DNA of 7,764 nt, from positions 1-7,764 of the forward strand of contig DXDC01000366.1 of assembly GCA_019115685.1 (NCBI GenBank). The letters are read 5' to 3'. A program made the translations under genes and the position numbers. Shown here piece after piece: positions 1 to 5,229 of this stretch; within the stretch, counting starts at the first letter, position 1, and every line of letters begins with the position of its first letter. The notes beneath the pieces were generated by a model that worked only from the letters and a program-made list of their open reading frames with translations, searched no databases and was not told where the DNA came from. Source of the DNA: Candidatus Agrococcus pullicola (GTDB lineage: Bacteria > Actinomycetota > Actinomycetes > Actinomycetales > Microbacteriaceae).

Positions 1-218
1 TGGTCTTCGTGAAGGTGCCGGAAGACAAGACCGTCAAGAACCGACTGCACGTCGACCTCGCTCCGCACACGAGCCAGGATCGCGACGCCGAAATCGAACG
101 CCTCATCGGGATGGGCGCCAAGCACATCAACGTCGGACAGAAGGAACAGGACACGTTCACGGTACTCGCAGACCCGGAGGGCAACGAGTTTTGCGTGCTG
201 TCGAGCCGCGACCTCTAA
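1..218 (+). CDS. VOC/glyoxalase-fold protein, C-terminal part (5' end outside window)
   Basis: This is the last ~72 codons of an open frame that enters from the left edge (first complete codon at 3), so the true start is not visible. The GTG at 9 is internal to the fold and is not a credible start. The visible part has the features of the second half of a vicinal-oxygen-chelate domain. It has a KNRLHVDL strand, a helix with DRDAEIERLIGMGAK, then a strand leading to VLADPEGNEFCVL near the end; DPEGNEFC is the classic glyoxalase/bleomycin-resistance C-terminal signature. The glutamate and histidine in these strands are positions that often bind metal in the family. VOC proteins act as lyases, dioxygenases, isomerases or drug-binding proteins, and the substrate cannot be told from this fragment. 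It is the only gene read rightward here. No clear terminator follows; only a weak 5-bp stem (ACGCA/TGCGT) lies just after the stop. Confidence 0.85.
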   Translation, partial: VFVKVPEDKTVKNRLHVDLAPHTSQDRDAEIERLIGMGAKHINVGQKEQDTFTVLADPEGNEFCVLSSRDL

Positions 219-371
219 TACGCAAGCCGCTCAGTGTGCGTTATCGGGCATCCACCCGTGCACTTCGAGTTACTGCGGTCGCTGGTTCCCCTGGACACGA
301 TTGCGGTGCACATTCCTGTCGAGGCCACCGTAGGGCGAAGGAGGCTTAAGCATGTGCCGGTCGGTGAAGAT

Positions 372-1082
372 TCACCGCTGGTGTTCCAGCACGGCAAGAG
401 CGAGATCTCCGCATTGTTCTCTCACCGTTTCCCATGAACCCCACCTGTGGTTGAGCCCTTTGTAGTCCTGAAGCCTACGTGTGACCTTGGAGTCACGCGG
501 CTCGGGATTTGACAGCTGTCGTATGAGTTGCGTCAAGACTGGCCGGTGATCGAGTTGCTCTCGGTCGTCGGTATAGAACTCATCAATGTCGGACAACACT
601 GCCGCGGCGTGCGGGATGGAGAGCCGCTCACTCAGCGCTGCCACGTCCAGGAAATCACGGACCATATTTCGCCGCACAATCAGGAATCCCTTCACACGAA
701 GGGTTTCGTCCCGAGTTGGCACAATCACAGAGTTTCCGCTTGGGAGGACCATTCGCTGCACTTCTAGCGGTCGCTGCCGTATCAGCTGCCGAATGCCGGT
801 TTCAATGCCCCCGAGATTGCCCAGGATGATCTTGTCTTCTCTCAGCGATGCGGTGTGGAACCCCGGGTCTTGTTCGAGTGCCTCAAGCACGATGTCGAAT
901 CTACCGCGAAGGTCTTGCAGCACGTGGTCGTGATCGTATGATTCTCGATGCGCTGCGTACATGGCGGCGGCACTGCCGCCAACAAGCACGGCGCCTGGAA
1001 CAAGCTGTTGGAGCCGACTGGCGGACTCTAGAACTTCAACAAGAGCTGCCGGCAACGATGCGTCGATAGATTCAGCCTCCAT
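372..1082 (-). CDS. AbiEii-like nucleotidyltransferase, putative toxin of a TA-type pair
   Basis: A 236-residue protein with the layout of AbiEii/AbiGii/MenT-type nucleotidyltransferases. Residues 33-54 contain LVGGSAAAMYAAHR, then S48 and D50-H-D52, matching the family pattern GG(S/T)...R.S.D.D, where the two aspartates bind metal. Residues 123-150 contain TRDETLRVKG with lysine K131, then RDFLDVAAL (R142, D143, D146), matching the conserved 'K...(K/R)D..D' segment. Relatives transfer nucleotides to targets such as tRNA acceptor ends, and some act as toxins or phage-defence effectors; the target here is unknown. The ATG at 1082 follows an in-frame stop nine codons upstream and an AAGGGG ribosome site about 8 bases away. 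It lies 101 bp downstream of the HTH gene on the same strand, so co-transcription is likely. Third codon positions carry more A/T than in eno, suggesting acquisition. Divergence from textbook AbiEii makes the family call probable rather than certain. Confidence 0.72.
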   Translation of the reverse strand: MEAESIDASLPAALVEVLESASRLQQLVPGAVLVGGSAAAMYAAHRESYDHDHVLQDLRGRFDIVLEALEQDPGFHTASLREDKIILGNLGGIETGIRQLIRQRPLEVQRMVLPSGNSVIVPTRDETLRVKGFLIVRRNMVRDFLDVAALSERLSIPHAAAVLSDIDEFYTDDREQLDHRPVLTQLIRQLSNPEPRDSKVTRRLQDYKGLNHRWGSWETVREQCGDLALAVLEHQR

Positions 1083-1183
1083 TTCAACACCCCTTCCCGT
1101 ATCTCGTCACAAACAAAATTGCCCGTCTGTGCTTGCTGGCGTTCCTCGAGACTGCCGCTTTCTGGTTACCGCCGTAATTCTCC

Positions 1184-1615
1184 TTATACCAGCGCGGAGC
1201 GCCGACGGCCAGCGATGACTTCTGCGTGCTCTAGCAGCGAGGCAGAAGGGACTACCTTGCCGGAGAGGTAAGTACTGAGCCTAGGCTGACTCGTACCGAG
1301 TTCATCGGCGAAGCGCTGCTGCGAGAATCCAGTCGCCCGGAATGACTGACGTAAGCGACGCTGCACTCGCTGCTCCGGGCTCTCGTCCTCACGGAGTAGT
1401 GCGCGCTGAAGCACGTACTTCCCGCCGCCATCTGCGATGGCAAGTGCTTCCTCGAGCTCCTCTCGGAACTCAGCCGAGACCGCGCGCTGTACTTCACGCA
1501 AGATCGAGGACCAGTGCTCGATTCCGCCACGCTCGATCGCAGTCAACAGGCCTTCCACGCCCCAATCGACGACAGGATCACTGGGCGTAACGGTGATGTT
1601 TCGAAACTGCAGCAT
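1184..1615 (-). CDS. XRE-family HTH protein, putative antitoxin/autorepressor
   Basis: A 143-residue protein with a C-terminal Cro/C1-type helix-turn-helix at about residues 84-135. It shows RLRQSFRATGFSQQRFADEL, then GTSQPRLSTYLSGK (recognition helix), then VPSASLLEHAEVIA. The first ~80 residues form a separate, probably helical domain (WGVEGLLTAIERGG, HWSSILREVQR, EFREELEEALA) that could bind a partner protein. The gene order, HTH first then nucleotidyltransferase on the same strand, fits antitoxin then toxin. The ATG at 1615 has no Shine-Dalgarno but sits six bases after a perfect TATAAT, so the transcript is probably leaderless with the ATG at its 5' end. A palindrome overlapping that -10 is a likely binding site for this protein. 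The DNA-binding role is well supported by the motif; the antitoxin role is inferred from context. Confidence 0.8.
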   Translation of the reverse strand: MLQFRNITVTPSDPVVDWGVEGLLTAIERGGIEHWSSILREVQRAVSAEFREELEEALAIADGGGKYVLQRALLREDESPEQRVQRRLRQSFRATGFSQQRFADELGTSQPRLSTYLSGKVVPSASLLEHAEVIAGRRRSALV

Positions 1616-1621
1616 AGCTGC

Positions 1622-1630
1622 ATTATATCA
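1622..1630 (-). promoter_or_regulatory. Extended -10 promoter of the HTH-nucleotidyltransferase operon
   Basis: Read on the minus strand this is TGATATAAT: a consensus TATAAT with the TGn extension, which reduces the need for a -35 box. No good -35 is seen (TTACTC lies 17 bases upstream). Transcription would start at about 1615-1616, at or next to the A of the ATG, giving a leaderless mRNA. Confidence 0.6.
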
Positions 1631-1641
1631 TTATTGATATA
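1624..1641. promoter_or_regulatory. Palindromic operator overlapping the -10
   Basis: TATATCA, a 4-base spacer TTAT, then TGATATA form a perfect 7+7 bp inverted repeat covering most of the extended -10. A dimeric XRE protein bound here would block RNA polymerase, the usual autoregulation of antitoxin operons. The repeat is A/T only apart from one C/G pair, so chance symmetry is possible, but its position makes a functional operator more likely. Binding by the HTH protein is inference. Confidence 0.5.
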
Positions 1642-1914
1642 CTTGAGTAACTGACTTTGGTTCTCATCGAAAATCGCGACACCTGGATGTAGCCATTGGA
1701 GTTTGGTCGACACGGTCATACACGCGTTGGAGCGATCTTCGTGAACACCCAGACTGAAAGCGCCCAATGGACCAAGAGCAGCCCGATCACCATGGGCAAT
1801 AGAGAAGCCCGGAGCCTAACTCACCGTCACTACCCCTCGCTCCGCTCCGATAGGGAGCCGCCAGTGAGCGGCTCGGGAACCACAATGCTGGGCGCTTTGC
1901 GTCGGGCCGTATTG
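1642..1914. other. Intergenic stretch between the HTH operon and the tRNA, no gene seen
   Basis: No convincing coding frame or known RNA was found here. Frames crossing it either read through the tRNA or lack a ribosome site. It contains overlapping hairpins at 1844-1874 (listed separately). It is the junction between the accessory module and the 3' end of the tRNA gene, so a degraded attachment site could lie here, but I saw no repeat of the tRNA 3' end. Confidence 0.4.
1844..1874. repeat. Two overlapping, mutually exclusive hairpins downstream of the tRNA
   Basis: GCTCC/GGAGC (1844-1848 with 1854-1858, 5-base loop) and GAGCCGC/GCGGCTC (1855-1861 with 1868-1874, 6-base loop) share bases 1855-1858, so only one can form at a time. 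They lie about 40 bases past the tRNA 3' end on its strand and could help end or process that transcript. There is no T tract, so terminator function is weakly supported. Confidence 0.3.
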
Positions 1915-1991
1915 TGGTCCCCCCAGTGGGACTCGAACCCACACTTTGAGGATTTTAAGTCCCCTGCCTCTGCCAATTGGGCTATGGGGGG
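1915..1991 (-). tRNA. tRNA-Leu (anticodon UAA), class I-size variable loop
   Basis: A full cloverleaf can be drawn on the minus strand. The acceptor CCCCCCA pairs with TGGGGGG; T8 and A9 follow. The D arm is a 3-bp GCC/GGC stem with GG in the loop. The anticodon stem GGGGA/TCCTC (one G-U pair) encloses loop CTTAAAA, giving anticodon TAA. A 5-base variable region AAAGT follows, then T stem GTGGG/CCCAC with loop TTCGAGT, discriminator A1918 and an encoded CCA at 1915-1917. UAA reads UUA (leucine). Bacterial tRNA-Leu normally has a long variable arm, so the short one is odd. The 5' end lies in a run of nine C on this strand (1986-1994), so the first base is placed by pairing with the 3' strand; this gives an unusual C1-G72 pair. 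It lies 39 bases downstream of the NDH-2 gene on the same strand. Confidence 0.88.
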
Positions 1992-2030
1992 GGGCAAAGC
2001 GGCCGGCGCCGATAGAGCCGGCCACCTCGA

Positions 2031-3500
2031 CTACTTCGCTTCGGAGACCTTCTTCTCGGTCTTCGGTTTCTTACCCTTCGACGTCTTGCCGTCGGTCTTC
2101 TCATCGGATGCGTCAGCAGCGTCGTCCGCCTCCGTCACGGCAGCCTTCTCCTCGGCAGGAGCTTCCTCCGTCTTCGGCTTGGGGCGCGAGGCGAACTCCT
2201 CGAAGAAGGCGCGCGGCTCGATCGCACGTTCCACGTGCGCAATGTCACGGCCGAGGAACTGGTTGTTCCACCAGCCGCCGAACACGCGCCACTTGCGCTC
2301 CCACATCGGGATCGCGAGGCCGTGATAGACGCGGTGCGCCATCCAGGCCGTCCAGCCTTTGAGCACGAACTTGCCGCTCTGGAAGACACCGGTGCCGAGA
2401 CCGAGGCCGGCGACGGCACCCATGTTCGAGTGGTTGTACTCGCGCGGCTTGTCGCCCCGCAGTACGGCGACGATGTTCTTCGCCATCAGCTTGCCCTGGC
2501 GAACGGCGTGCTGGGCGTTCGGCACGCAGAAGCCTCCTGGCCCCGGGGTTTTCGAGATGTCGGGCACCGCCGAAACGTCACCCGCGGTCCAAGCGTCGGG
2601 AACAACCGTGTCGCCGTCGGCGATCTGGAGCGTCGCGAGGGCCGTGAGGCGACCGCGCTCGTCCACCGGGAAATCGGTCGAGCGCACCATCGGGTTCGCC
2701 ATGACGCCCGCGGTCCAGATGATGAGGTCGCTGGCGAACTTCTCACCCGTCGACAACTCGACGACCTTGTCGACCGCGCTCTTGAGCTGCGTGTCGAGGT
2801 GCACTTTGGCGTCCCGCCGGTCGAGGTCGCGCAGCACCCACTTGCTCGTCTCGAGGCTCACCTCGGGCATGATGCGCCCCATGGCCTCGACCAGGTGGAA
2901 GTGGATGTCTTCCATTGTGATCTGCGGGTAGTACTCGATGAGGCTGGTCGCCAGGGAACGCAGCTCCGCGAACGTCTCGATGCCCGCGAATCCGCCGCCG
3001 ACGACCGTGACCGTCAGCAGCGCCTCGCGCTCTTCGCTGTCCGTCGGCAACGCTGCCGCGCGAGCGAAGTTGGCGATCAGGCGATCGCGAACGTACTGCG
3101 CCTCTTCGATGGCCTTCATACCGACCGCGTTCTCGGCAACGCCGGGAATCGGGAAGGTACGCGAGACCGAACCGGCGGTCATGACGATGACGTCGTAGTC
3201 TTCCGTCCATGCCTCGCCAGACTCGGGCGTGATCACCGCGGTCTTCTTCTCGTGGTCGACCTTCGTGACTTTGCCGCCGATGACTTCCGTTGCCTTGAGG
3301 TGACGACGCAGCGGCACGATCGCGTGGCGCGGCTCGATCGAACCGGCGGCGACCTCCGGCAGGAACGGCAGGTACGTCATGTACGGGTTCGGATCGACGA
3401 CCGTGATCGAGACCTCGGAAGGCTTCAGCATCTTCTCGAGGCCGCGCGCAGTGTAGAAGCCGGCGTAACCGCCGCCGACAATAAGAATCTTGACAGGCAA
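2031..3500 (-). CDS. ndh: Type II NADH dehydrogenase-like FAD/NAD(P) oxidoreductase
   Basis: A 489-residue two-dinucleotide-fold flavoprotein of the NDH-2 type, which oxidises NADH and passes electrons to menaquinone at the inner face of the membrane without pumping protons. The FAD site is ILIVGGGYAGFYTARG (residues 5-20). The NADH site is VTVVGGGFAGIETFAEL (164-180). A second FAD contact, WTAGDVS, lies at 304-310, and the quinone-side motif AQHAVRQG at 329-336. Residues 375-420 (rich in W, ending near NNQFLGRD) match the membrane-associated C-terminal part of the family. After about residue 437 comes a low-complexity tail, first acidic and alanine-rich, then lysine-rich, which is not part of the core enzyme. 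The start is TTG at 3500, chosen because the FAD motif begins at residue 5 and AAGGA sits 7 bases upstream. No other gene is in its operon; the tRNA follows on the same strand. Confidence 0.88.
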   Translation of the reverse strand: MPVKILIVGGGYAGFYTARGLEKMLKPSEVSITVVDPNPYMTYLPFLPEVAAGSIEPRHAIVPLRRHLKATEVIGGKVTKVDHEKKTAVITPESGEAWTEDYDVIVMTAGSVSRTFPIPGVAENAVGMKAIEEAQYVRDRLIANFARAAALPTDSEEREALLTVTVVGGGFAGIETFAELRSLATSLIEYYPQITMEDIHFHLVEAMGRIMPEVSLETSKWVLRDLDRRDAKVHLDTQLKSAVDKVVELSTGEKFASDLIIWTAGVMANPMVRSTDFPVDERGRLTALATLQIADGDTVVPDAWTAGDVSAVPDISKTPGPGGFCVPNAQHAVRQGKLMAKNIVAVLRGDKPREYNHSNMGAVAGLGLGTGVFQSGKFVLKGWTAWMAHRVYHGLAIPMWERKWRVFGGWWNNQFLGRDIAHVERAIEPRAFFEEFASRPKPKTEEAPAEEKAAVTEADDAADASDEKTDGKTSKGKKPKTEKKVSEAK

Positions 3501-3570
3501 GGGGGATCCTTACATTGAATACCAGACTAGTCCGTCGACAAGTCTACTCACACGCGAGCACTGCGCCTGC

Positions 3571-3602
3571 ATCCCCGCGATTCGGCAGCGCAGGTCGGGG
3601 AT
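3571..3602 (-). terminator. Possible terminator hairpin after the DUF501 gene
   Basis: ATCCCCG (3571-3577) and CGGGGAT (3596-3602) form a perfect 7-bp stem with an 18-base loop, starting 3 bases past the DUF501 stop on the minus strand. No T tract follows. An alternative pairing CTGCGC/GCGCAG (3561-3566 with 3588-3593) competes with it. It separates the ftsB-like/DUF501 operon from the NDH-2 gene. Confidence 0.4.
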
Positions 3603-3605
3603 TTC

Positions 3606-4106
3606 CTACTCGGACGCCGCCTCCGGCAGGGTGCGCGTCTCCCAATCCCAGCCCATCCATTCGAGTGCGGTATCGCCGATCGGATTCACGCCCCGACCGG
3701 CGGCGAGCGAGTGCCCGATGAGCGCGTGAACGCACTTGACGCGGGTCGGCATCCCGCCCGCGGAGACCCCTGCGATCTCGGCGACCTCTCCGTACTCCTC
3801 GCGGTCGGCGATGTACGCCCTGTGCGCGCCCTCATACGCGGACAGTGTTGCCGCGTCGTCGAGGAACTCGGCCAGCTCCGCCATTCGGCCCGCCGCTTCG
3901 ATGCGGGATGCCGCGATCGTCAGCCCGGGATGCGTCAGATAGTAGAAGGTCGGGAACGGCGAGCCGTCGGGCAGCCGCGGTTCGGTCGCGACCACCGCCG
4001 GCGCACCATCGCCGTACCGTGCCGCGACCCCCACGACGCCCCGAAGTTCGCGCCCCAGCTGCTCGGTCATGATCGCGATGTCGCTCGCGGTCGCCTGCTC
4101 GATCAT
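3606..4106 (-). CDS. DUF501 domain protein
   Basis: A 166-residue protein covering a whole DUF501 domain, a family known mostly from Actinomycetota and of unknown biochemical function. Diagnostic stretches are PRLPDGSPFPTFYYLT (43-58), SRIEAAGRM (67-75) and GVSAGGMPTRVKCVHALIGH (113-132), followed by NPIGDTAL (141-148). The histidine, cysteine and arginine in the SAGGMP..RVKC.HAL block are strongly conserved in the family and may form an active or metal site, but that is inference. No signal peptide or membrane segment is visible. The ATG shares its A with the TAA stop of the ftsB-like gene (TAATG), and a GGAGG ribosome site lies inside the end of that gene 4-5 bases upstream, so translation of the two is probably coupled. 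The eno, ftsB, DUF501 order is a common actinobacterial core arrangement. Confidence 0.93.
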   Translation of the reverse strand: MIEQATASDIAIMTEQLGRELRGVVGVAARYGDGAPAVVATEPRLPDGSPFPTFYYLTHPGLTIAASRIEAAGRMAELAEFLDDAATLSAYEGAHRAYIADREEYGEVAEIAGVSAGGMPTRVKCVHALIGHSLAAGRGVNPIGDTALEWMGWDWETRTLPEAASE

Positions 4107-4960
4107 TAGTCCTCCACCACTACGGAATTGCCCCGAAGCTGGTCGGGTGTCAGCTCGGTCACGCCCGCCATGATGATCGACCGGAACCCGACGGTCGCCC
4201 AGTCGATGTCCTCCGTGACGAGTTCCGTCTCGATGACCGACGTGTCATCGATGTCGACGACGCCGTCTCGGTCGTCGATCACCGTGAACGCTTCTTCATC
4301 GGGGAAGACGTAGAACAACCGGTCGCGTGCCTGCGCCTGCACGTATGCGGGGTCGTTCCAGTGCCCCACTTCTCGCAGCAGTTCGTCGATGTTCTCGTTT
4401 CGTTCATCGATGTCGGCCTGGAGTTCGTCGATTTCCGCGCGCTGCTCGATCAGCAGGGAAATCGACGGCGACAGCGTGAACGCGCCGATGATGACCACTG
4501 CGACCACTGTGAGGAACAGCCACGAAACACGCAGGTGTCCCCGTGCCGAAACCTTGCCCGTCGCAGAGCGGCCTGCGCTCTGCGCACTGCCACTCGCCCC
4601 CTTCGCACGGGCGCTCGCGCGCCACTTGGGTCGCCCCGGGGGCGCTGTCCGAGTGCCCTTTGTCGGCTTTCCGCCGGTCTTGATCGACTTCGGGCCGCTC
4701 GTGCCGTCGGTCGTGGATGCTCGCGGCCGCAACGAGGATGCTGCGGGTGCTCCCTCCCGTTTGGATCGCGACGCAGCGGCGCCCGACTGCTTGGATGCGG
4801 CATCCCGCGCTCCCATTGTCCGCTTGCCGGAGCGCTTGATGTTCTCGGTTTCGGCATCGCGATCGACGCGAGCGGGCTTCGCCGCTTCGCGCTTCGGTGC
4901 CCGGCGCTGCGGCAGGTTGGGCCTGCGCGGTGCGTCCGAGGAATCTCCAATATCCGGCAT
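4106..4960 (-). CDS. ftsB: FtsB/DivIC-family septum formation protein
   Basis: A 284-residue single-pass membrane protein of the FtsB/DivIC family, which with FtsL and FtsQ/DivIB links the divisome to septal wall synthesis. From N to C: a disordered, basic, Ala/Ser/Lys/Arg-rich cytoplasmic region (1-143); one membrane helix (about 145-165, VSWLFLTVVAVVIIGAF); a coiled coil (about 168-198, EIDELQADIDERNENIDELL); the family signature WNDPAYVQAQARDRLFYVFP (201-220); and an acidic extracellular tail. The N-terminal tail is much longer than in compact FtsB proteins, which are close to 100 residues. I chose the ATG at 4960. The frame stays open to a TTG at 5050, but that extension lies partly in a repeat and looks non-coding. 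No Shine-Dalgarno precedes 4960; a TACGCT -10 seven bases upstream suggests a leaderless mRNA. It overlaps the DUF501 start by one base. Confidence 0.88.
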   Translation of the reverse strand: MPDIGDSSDAPRRPNLPQRRAPKREAAKPARVDRDAETENIKRSGKRTMGARDAASKQSGAAASRSKREGAPAASSLRPRASTTDGTSGPKSIKTGGKPTKGTRTAPPGRPKWRASARAKGASGSAQSAGRSATGKVSARGHLRVSWLFLTVVAVVIIGAFTLSPSISLLIEQRAEIDELQADIDERNENIDELLREVGHWNDPAYVQAQARDRLFYVFPDEEAFTVIDDRDGVVDIDDTSVIETELVTEDIDWATVGFRSIIMAGVTELTPDQLRGNSVVVED

Positions 4961-4967
4961 GCAATTC

Positions 4968-4973
4968 AGCGTA
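4968..4973 (-). promoter_or_regulatory. Candidate -10 box of the ftsB-like gene
   Basis: TACGCT on the minus strand fits the actinobacterial TAnnnT -10 pattern and ends seven bases before the ATG at 4960, which would give a leaderless transcript. No clear -35 is seen, so support is weak and positional only. Confidence 0.3.
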
Positions 4974-5032
4974 CCCGCGCCCGAGGGAAGAGGGCAGCGG
5001 CCGCTCCGAGGCACACCGATTGCGCGGGCTTC

Positions 5033-5084
5033 CGTCACGAAACACGGCAAAATTCATGATTCGTCACGAAAGACGGCAAAATTC
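5033..5084. repeat. 23-bp direct repeat pair, 29-bp period
   Basis: Bases 5033-5055 and 5062-5084 are identical except for one position (C5043 versus G5072). Each copy begins CGTCACGAAA and ends ACGGCAAAATTC, and six bases separate them. The right copy joins directly onto the ~20-bp array that follows. The pair lies upstream of the ftsB-like gene on its strand. Function unknown. Confidence 0.9.
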
Positions 5085-5178
5085 GCCGCCTCGCGAACAC
5101 AGCGCCGCTTTTCGAGCACAACGCCGCTTTTCAGTACACCCCGGCGCTTTTCGAGCACAACGCCGCTTTTCAGTACAC
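5082..5178. repeat. Array of five degenerate ~20-bp units with a 39-bp higher-order repeat
   Basis: Read on the minus strand, the units at 5159-5178, 5140-5158, 5120-5139, 5101-5119 and 5082-5100 all begin GTG, carry GAAAAGCGGCG or a close variant, and are 19 or 20 bases long. Two alternating types (GTGTACTGAAAAG and GTGCTCGAAAAG) make a 39-bp unit repeated exactly: 5107-5145 equals 5146-5184. The fifth unit (GTGTTCGCGAGGCGGCG) is the most diverged. The perfect identity of the 39-bp units suggests recent duplication of an older 20-bp repeat. Confidence 0.9.
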
Positions 5179-5229
5179 CCCGGCGCGGGCATCCCGGCCC
5201 CAGCGCATCCTCCCGCGCTATCCCGGCCC

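Noticed and set aside
283..303. Possible degenerate copy of the tRNA 3' end (TGGTTCCCCTGGA-like) as an attachment site
   Set aside because: Only a short, gapped resemblance to TGGTCCCCCC and the following bases; not enough identity for an att site.
219..437. Short frames on both strands between the VOC gene and the nucleotidyltransferase
   Set aside because: They overlap the nucleotidyltransferase end, lack ribosome sites and show no recognisable motif; this gap appears non-coding.
1716..1793. Minus-strand 25-residue hydrophobic peptide (MVIGLLLVHWALSVWVF...)
   Set aside because: It could resemble a small membrane toxin, but there is no Shine-Dalgarno or promoter and the length is within chance.
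1696..2325. + strand frame through the tRNA gene
   Set aside because: It translates the antisense of the tRNA (WDSNPHFEDFKSP-type peptide), a familiar artefact.
2235..3518. Long + strand frame (427 codons) opposite the NDH-2 gene
   Set aside because: Shadow of the NDH-2 gene; Arg/Asp/Val-rich composition typical of antisense frames, no ribosome site.
4961..5050. Upstream extension of the ftsB-like protein to TTG at 5050
   Set aside because: The added 30 residues overlap the 23-bp direct repeat, have no ribosome site before them, and look non-coding.
5033..5178. CRISPR array
   Set aside because: Units are contiguous or spaced by six bases with no unique spacers of similar length, and no cas genes are nearby.
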